Origin: Nemertoderma westbladi
Lineage: Eukaryota > Xenacoelomorpha > Nemertodermatida > Nemertodermatidae
Assembly: GCA_032718475.1 (NCBI GenBank)
Contig: JAUCBJ010005186.1
Location: 1-36,868 of the forward strand
DNA: 36,868 nucleotides
Direction of reading: 5' to 3'
The translations under genes were made by a program, and so were the position numbers. Shown here piece after piece: positions 31,171-36,868 of the stretch. Each line of letters starts with the position of its first letter. Position 1 is the first letter of the stretch. The notes beneath the pieces were generated by a model, which was given only the letters and a program-made list of their open reading frames with translations, did not search any database and was not told the DNA's origin.

Positions 31171-34100
31171 ATAGGTGTAGCGCCCAGCCCTACCTTCGGG
31201 AAGCAGATAGGAGTAGCGCCCAGCCCTACCTTCGGGTAGCAGATAGGAGTAGCGCCCAGCCCTACCTTCGGGAAGCAGATAGGAGTAGCACCCACCCGTA
31301 CCTTCGGGTAGCAGATAGGAGTAGCGCCCAGCCCTACCTTAGGGTAGCAGATAGGAGTAGCGCCCAGCCCTACCTTCGGGAAGCAGATAGGAGTAGCGCC
31401 CACCCCTACCCTCGGGTAGCAGATAGGAGTAGCGCCCACCCCTACCCTCGGGTAGCAGATAGGAGTAGCGCCCAGCCCTACCTTCGGGTAGCAGATAGGA
31501 GTAGCGCCCAGCCCTACCTTCGGGAAGCAGATAGGAGTAGCGCCCAGCCCTACCTTCGGGTAGCAGATAGGAGTAGCACCCACCCGTACCTTCGGGTAGC
31601 AGATAGGAGTAGCGCCCAGCCCTACCTTCGGGAAGCAGATAGGAGTAGCGCCCAGCCCTACCTTCGGGTAGCAGATAGGAGTAGCGCCCAGCCCTACCTT
31701 CGGGAAGCAGATAGGAGTAGCGCCCAGCCCTACCTTCGGGAAGCAGATAGGAGTAGCACCCACCCGTACCTTCGGGTAGCAGATAGGAGTAGCGCCCAGC
31801 CCTACCTTCGGGAAGCAGATAGGAGTAGCGCCCAGCCCTACCTTCGGGAAGCAGATAGGAGTAGCACCCACCCGTACCTTCGGGTAGCAGATAGGAGTAG
31901 CGCCCAGCCCTACCTTCGGGAAGCAGATAGGAGTAGCGCCCAGCCCTACCTTCGGGAAGCAGATAGGAGTAGCACCCACCCGTACCTTCGGGTAGCAGAT
32001 GGAGTAGCGCCCAGCCCTACCTTCGGGAAGCAGATAGGAGTAGCGCCCAGCCCTACCTTCGGGAAGCAGATAGGAGTAGCACCCACCCGTACCTTCGGGT
32101 AGCAGATAGGAGTAGCGCCCAGCCCTACCTTCGGGAAGCAGATAGGAGTAGCGCCCAGCCCTACCTTCGGGAAGCAGATAGGAGTAGCACCCACCCGTAC
32201 CTTCGGGTAGCAGATAGGAGTAGCGCCCAGCCCTACCTTAGGGTAGCAGATAGGAGCAGCGCCCACCCCTACCTTCGGGTAGCAGATAGGAGTAGCGCCC
32301 AGCCCTACCTTCGGGAAGCAGATAGGAGTAGCGCCCAGCCCTACCTTAGGGTAGCAGATAGGAGTAGCGCCCAGCCCTACCTTCGGGAAGCAGATAGGAG
32401 TAGCGCCCAGCCCTACCTTAGGGTAGCAGATAGGAGTAGCACCCACCCGTACCTTCGGGTAGCAGATAGGAGTAGCGCCCAGCCCTACCTTCGGGAAGCA
32501 GATAGGAGTAGCGCCCAGCCCTACCTTCGGGAAGCAGATAGGAGTAGCACCCACCCGTACCTTCGGGTAGCAGATAGGAGTAGCGCCCAGCCCTACCTTC
32601 GGGAAGCAGATAGGAGTAGCGCCCAGCCCTACCTTCGGGAAGCAGATAGGAGTAGCACCCACCCGTACCTTCGGGTAGCAGATAGGAGTAGCGCCCAGCC
32701 CTACCCTCGGGTAGCAGATAGGAGTAGCGCCCAGCCCTACCTTCGGGTAGCAGATAGGAGTAGCGCCCAGCCCTACCTTCGGGAAGCAGATAGGAGTAGC
32801 GCCCAGCCCTACCTTCGGGAAGCAGATAGGAGTAGCACCCACCCGTACCTTCGGGTAGCAGATAGGAGTAGCGCCCAGCCCTACCTTAGGGTAGCAGATA
32901 GGAGCAGCGCCCACCCCTACCTTCGGGTAGCAGATAGGAGTAGCGCCCAGCCCTACCTTCGGGTGGCAGATAGGAGTAGCGCCCAGCTCTACCTTCGGGA
33001 AGCAGATAGGAGTAGCACCCACCCGTACCTTCGGGTAGCAGATAGGAGTAGCGCCCAGCCCTACCTTCGGGAAGCAGATAGGAGTAGCGCCCAGCCCTAC
33101 CTTAGGGTAGCAGATAGGAGTAGCGCCCAGCCCTACCTTCGGGAAGCAGATAGGAGTAGCGCCCAGCCCTACCTTAGGGTAGCAGATAGGAGTAGCACCC
33201 ACCCGTACCTTCGGGTAGCAGATAGGAGTAGCGCCCAGCCCTACCTTCGGGAAGCAGATAGGAGTAGCGCCCAGCCCTACCTTCGGGTAGCGGGTAGGAG
33301 TAGCGCCCAGCCCTACCTTCGGGTAGCAGATAGGAGTAGCGCCCAGCCCTACCTTCGGGTAGCAGATAGGAGTAGCGCCCAGCCCTACCTTCGGGTAGCA
33401 GATAGGAGTAGCACCCACCCGTACCTTCGGGTAGCAGAAAGGAGTAGCGCCCAGCCCTACCTTCGGGAAGCAGATAGGAGTAGCACCCACCCGTACCTTC
33501 GGGTAGCAGATAGGAGTAGCGCCCAGCCCTACCTTCGGGAAGCAGATAGGAGTAGCGCCCAGCCCTACCTTCGGGTAGCAGATAGGAGTAGCGCCCAGCC
33601 CTACCTTCGGGAAGCAGATAGGAGTAGCGCCCAGCCCTACCTTCGGGAAGCAGATAGGAGTAGCACCCACCCGTACCTTCGGGTAGCAGATAGGAGTAGC
33701 GCCCAGCCCTACCTTCGGGAAGCAGATAGGAGTAGCGCCCAGCCCTACCTTAGGGTAGCAGATAGGAGTAGCGCCCAGCCCTACCTTCGGGTAGCAGATA
33801 GGAGTAGCGCCCAGCCCTACCTTCGGGTAGCAGATAGGAGTAGCGCCCAGCCCTACCTTCGGGTAGCAGATAGGAGTAGCGCCCAGCCCTACCTTCGGGA
33901 AGCAGATAGGAGTAGCACCCACCCGTACCTTCGGGTAGCAGATAGGAGTAGCGCCCAGCCCTACCTTCGGGTAGCAGATAGGAGTAGCGCCCAGCCCTAC
34001 CTTAGGGTAGCAGATAGGAGTAGCGCCCAGCCCTACCTTCGGGTAGCAGATAGGAGTAGCGCCCAGCCCTACCTTCGGGTAGCAGATAGGAGTAGCGCCC

Positions 34101-36393
34101 AGCCCTACCTTCGGGTAGCAGATAGGAGTAGCGCCCACCCCTACCTTCGGGTAGCAGATAGGAGTAGCGCCCACCCCTACCTTCGGATAGCAGATAGGAG
34201 TAGCGCCCACCCCTACCTTCGGGTAGCAGATAGGAGTAGCGCCCAGCCCTACCTTCGGGTAGCAGATAGGAGTAGCGCCCAGCCCTACCTTCGGGTAGCA
34301 GATAGGAGTAGCGCCCAGCCCTACCTTCGGGTAGCAGATAGGAGTAGCGCCCAGCCCTACCTTCGGGTAGCAGATAGGAGTAGCGCCCACCCCTACCTTA
34401 GGGTAGCAGATAGGAGTAGCGCCCAGCCCTACCTTCGGGTAGCAGATAGGAGTAGCGCCCAGCCCTACCTTCGGGTAGCAGATAGGAGTAGCGCCCAGCC
34501 CTACCTTCGGGTAGCAGATAGGAGTAGCGCCCACCCCTACCTTCGGGTAGCAGATAGGAGTAGCGCCCACCCCTACCTTCGGGTAGCAGATAGGAGTAGC
34601 GCCCAGCCCTACCTTCGGGAAGCAGATAGGAGTAGCGCCCACCCCTACCTTCGGGTAGCAGATAGGAGTAGCGCCCACCCCTACCTTCGGGAAGCAGATA
34701 GGAGTAGCGCTCAGCCCTACCTTCGGGTAGCAGATAGAAGTAGCGCCCAGCCCTACCTTAGGGTAGCAGATAGGAGTAGCGCTCAGCCCTACCTTCGGGT
34801 AGCAGATAGGAGTAGCGCCCACCCCTACCTTCGGGTAGCAGATAGGAGTAGCGCCCACCCCTACCTTCGGGTAGCAGATATGAGTAGCGCCCACCCCTAC
34901 CTTCGGGTAGCAGATAGGAGTAGCGCCCACCCCTACCTTCGGGTTAGCAGATAGGAGTAGCACCCACCCCTACCTTCGGGTAGCAGATATGAGTAGCGCC
35001 CACCCCTATCTTCGGGTAGCAGATAGGAGTAGTGCCCAGCCCTAACTTCGGGTAGCAGATAGGAGTATCGCCCACCCGTACCTTCGGGTAGCAGATAGGA
35101 GGAGCGCCCAGCCCTACCTTAGGGTAGCAGATAGGAGTAGTGCCCAGCCCTACATTCGGGTAGCAGATAGGAGTAGCGCCCAGCCCTACCTTCGGGAAGC
35201 AGATAGGAGTAGCGGCCACCCCTACCTTAGGGTAGCAGATAGGAGTAGCGCCCAGCCCTACCTTCGGGTAGCAGATAGGAGTAGCACCCACCCGTACCTT
35301 CGGGTAGCAGATAGGAGGAGCGCCCAGCCCTACCTTAGGGTAGCAGATAGGAGTAGCACCCACCCGTACCTTCGGGTAGCAGATAGGAGTAGCGCCCAGC
35401 CCTACCTTCGGGAAGCAGATAGGAGTAGCGCCCAGCCCTACCTTAGGGTAGCAGATAGGAGTAGCGCCCAGCCCTACCTTAGGGTAGCAGATAGGAGTAG
35501 TGCCCAGCCCTACCTTCGGGTAGCAGATAGGAGTAGTGCCCAGCCCTACCTTAGGGTAGCAGATAGGAGTAGCGCCCAGCCCTACCTTAGGGTAGCAGAT
35601 AGGAGTAGTGCCCAGCCCTACCTTCGGGTAGCAGATAGGAGTAGCGGCCACCCCTACCTTAGGGTAGCAGATAGGAGTAGTGCCCAGCCCTACCTTCGGG
35701 TAGCAGATAGAAGTAGCGCCCAGCCCTACCTTCGGGTAGCAGATAGGAGTAGCGCCCACCCGTACCTTCGGGTAGCAGATAGGAGTAGCGCCCAGCCCTA
35801 CCCTCGGGTAGCAGATAGGAGTAGCGCCCAGCCCTACCTTCGGGTAGCAGATAGGAGTAGCGCCCAGCCCTACCTTCGGGTAGCAGATAGGAGTAGCGCC
35901 CACCCCTACCTTCGGGTAGCAGATAGGAGTAGCGCCCAGCCCTACCTTCGGGAAGCAGATAGGAGTAGCGCCCACCCGTACCTTCGGGTAGCAGATAGGA
36001 GTAGCGCCCAGCCCTACCTTCGGGTAGCAGATAGGAGTAGCGCCCACCCCTACCTTCGGGTAGCAGATAGGAGTAGCGCCCACCCCTACCTTCGGGTAGC
36101 AGATAGGAGTAGCGGCCACCCCTACCTTAGGGTAGCAGATAGGAGTAGTGCCCAGCCCTACCTTAGGGTAGCAGATAGGAGTAGCGCCCAACCCTACCTT
36201 AGGGTAGCAGATAGGAGTAGTGCCCAGCCCTACCTTAGGGTAGCAGATAGGAGTAGCGCCCACCCCTACCTTCGGGTAGCAGATAGGAGTAGCGCCCACC
36301 CCTACCTTCGGGTAGCAGATAGGAGTAGCGCCCACCCCTACCTTCGGGTAGCAGATAGGAGTAGCGCCCAGCCCTACCTTCGGGTAGCAGATA
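31171..36393 (+). repeat. 36-bp GC-rich minisatellite with UUCG hairpin units
   Basis: About 145 units of 36 bp, with parts TAGGAGTAGCGCCCAGCC, CTACCTTCGGGTAG and CAGA. In most units CTACC-TTCG-GGTAG forms a perfect 5-bp stem with a C(UUCG)G tetraloop in the sense RNA. Common variants are GGGAAG (one mismatch in the stem), TTAG in the loop and CACCCGTACC (first pair lost). An A-A-B trimer of 108 bp recurs, especially in 31670-32220. Frame-breaking indels are few (near 32000 and 34945), which explains the long open frames on both strands. It fills most of SLC23A intron 8. Confidence 0.97.
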
Positions 36394-36710
36394 TCGAAAG
36401 AAGAGGAGCCTTCGGGTCGCCTCCGGCTTTGGTCGTCTGTTTGCTTTGCTTGTTAATTAATATACGTCTATAATAGGAACTGTTATCGGTGACTTTGACC
36501 TCAATTGATAAGTTAATTTGATTGGCATCGCATATGCCAGTTGATATTCAGATGTAATTTTGCTTTTAAACCGAATATACTTACTTCATGAAGGGCATAA
36601 CACAGCGCGAAAAATAAATAATGATATAGCCATTGACCGTTAAACGTGCTATTAACTATAAATATAAATTATTAGTAAATTATAAATGATGTTAAATTGT
36701 GTCGTTTCAG
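36394..36710 (+). other. 3' end of SLC23A intron 8
   Basis: Unique AT-rich sequence after a short CCTTCGGGTCGCCTCCGG stretch that may be decayed array. It ends in TTGTGTCGTTTCAG, a good acceptor. No exon seen. Confidence 0.6.
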
Positions 36711-36813
36711 GAATATTAATGATGATTTTTGGAGCTTTTGGAAAATTTGGAGCAATCTTTGTGACCATTCCTCAACCAATTATAGGAGGGGTGTTTATGG
36801 CAATGTTCGCTAT
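36711..36813 (+). CDS. SLC23A: SLC23 transporter, coding exon 9 (gene continues)
   Basis: Completes Gly, then encodes ILMMIFGAFGKFGAIFVTIP and QPIIGGVFMAMFAM, the TM11 region of the family (compare GxxGKFxAxFxxIPxPxxGG). The acceptor is TCGTTTCAG|GA and the donor GCTAT|GTAAGT. It leaves two bases (AT). The total coding length in the window is 1,370 nt (456 codons plus two bases). Animal SLC23 proteins are usually near 600 residues, so the last transmembrane segments and the C terminus lie beyond the right edge. Confidence 0.92.
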
Positions 36814-36868
36814 GTAAGTTTATTCTAAAATAATAATAATGGTTCAACGATTGTTTTTGTTGGCGCGA

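Noticed and set aside
31946-34963. 1,005-codon - strand frame and 663-codon + strand frame in the 36-bp array
   Set aside because: Same cause: a 36-nt period with few frame-breaking indels. The array is inside an intron of SLC23A, and the predicted peptides are pure 12-residue repeats on both strands.

Overview
The window is animal nuclear DNA, probably from an AT-rich marine invertebrate. It has spliced genes with GT-AG introns, compact GC-rich coding exons in AT-rich non-coding DNA, many minisatellites, and tRNA-derived repeat pieces. Scattered AGGCCTA motifs and the intron style recall tunicates or other invertebrate deuterostomes, but nothing here fixes the phylum.

Two protein-coding genes lie head to tail on the + strand. 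The first is the 3' end of a MAST-family (microtubule-associated serine/threonine) kinase gene. Exon 3220-3527 encodes the C-terminal half of the kinase domain. The terminal exon 10821-13278 encodes the AGC-type tail, a long Ser/Pro-rich region, a PDZ domain and the C terminus. The second gene starts at 21114 and is an SLC23 (nucleobase-ascorbate transporter) gene. Nine coding exons are in the window, covering about 456 codons including the NAT signature, and the gene runs off the right edge. The two proteins have no known joint pathway.

Most of the window is repeats: a 12/13-bp minisatellite (1240-2205), a 30-bp one filling the MAST intron (3514-10431), a 23-25-bp one (15511-15811), a 32-bp one (18481-19478), a 13-bp one (27243-28080) and a 36-bp one (31171-36393). 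There is also a dispersed element in two copies (240-1232 and 28465-29521), a 75-bp-arm foldback with tRNA B-box motifs (13592-13754), a 40-bp-arm hairpin (24329-24415) and a tRNA-derived SINE-like sequence (about 31044-31170).

The most striking signal is that several tandem repeats are built from splice junctions. The roughly 230-copy array in the MAST intron is a tandem amplification of that intron's own exon end plus 5' splice site, and the genuine donor is the first unit. SLC23A intron 2 ends in about five 42-43-bp copies of its own 3' splice site plus exon start, and intron 1 shows a more decayed version of the same pattern. Separately, each unit of the 36-bp array in the last SLC23A intron contains a CTACC-TTCG-GGTAG hairpin or a variant of it, so the sense pre-mRNA could carry a long string of UUCG tetraloops. 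The very long open frames in these arrays follow from unit lengths divisible by three and are not called as genes.
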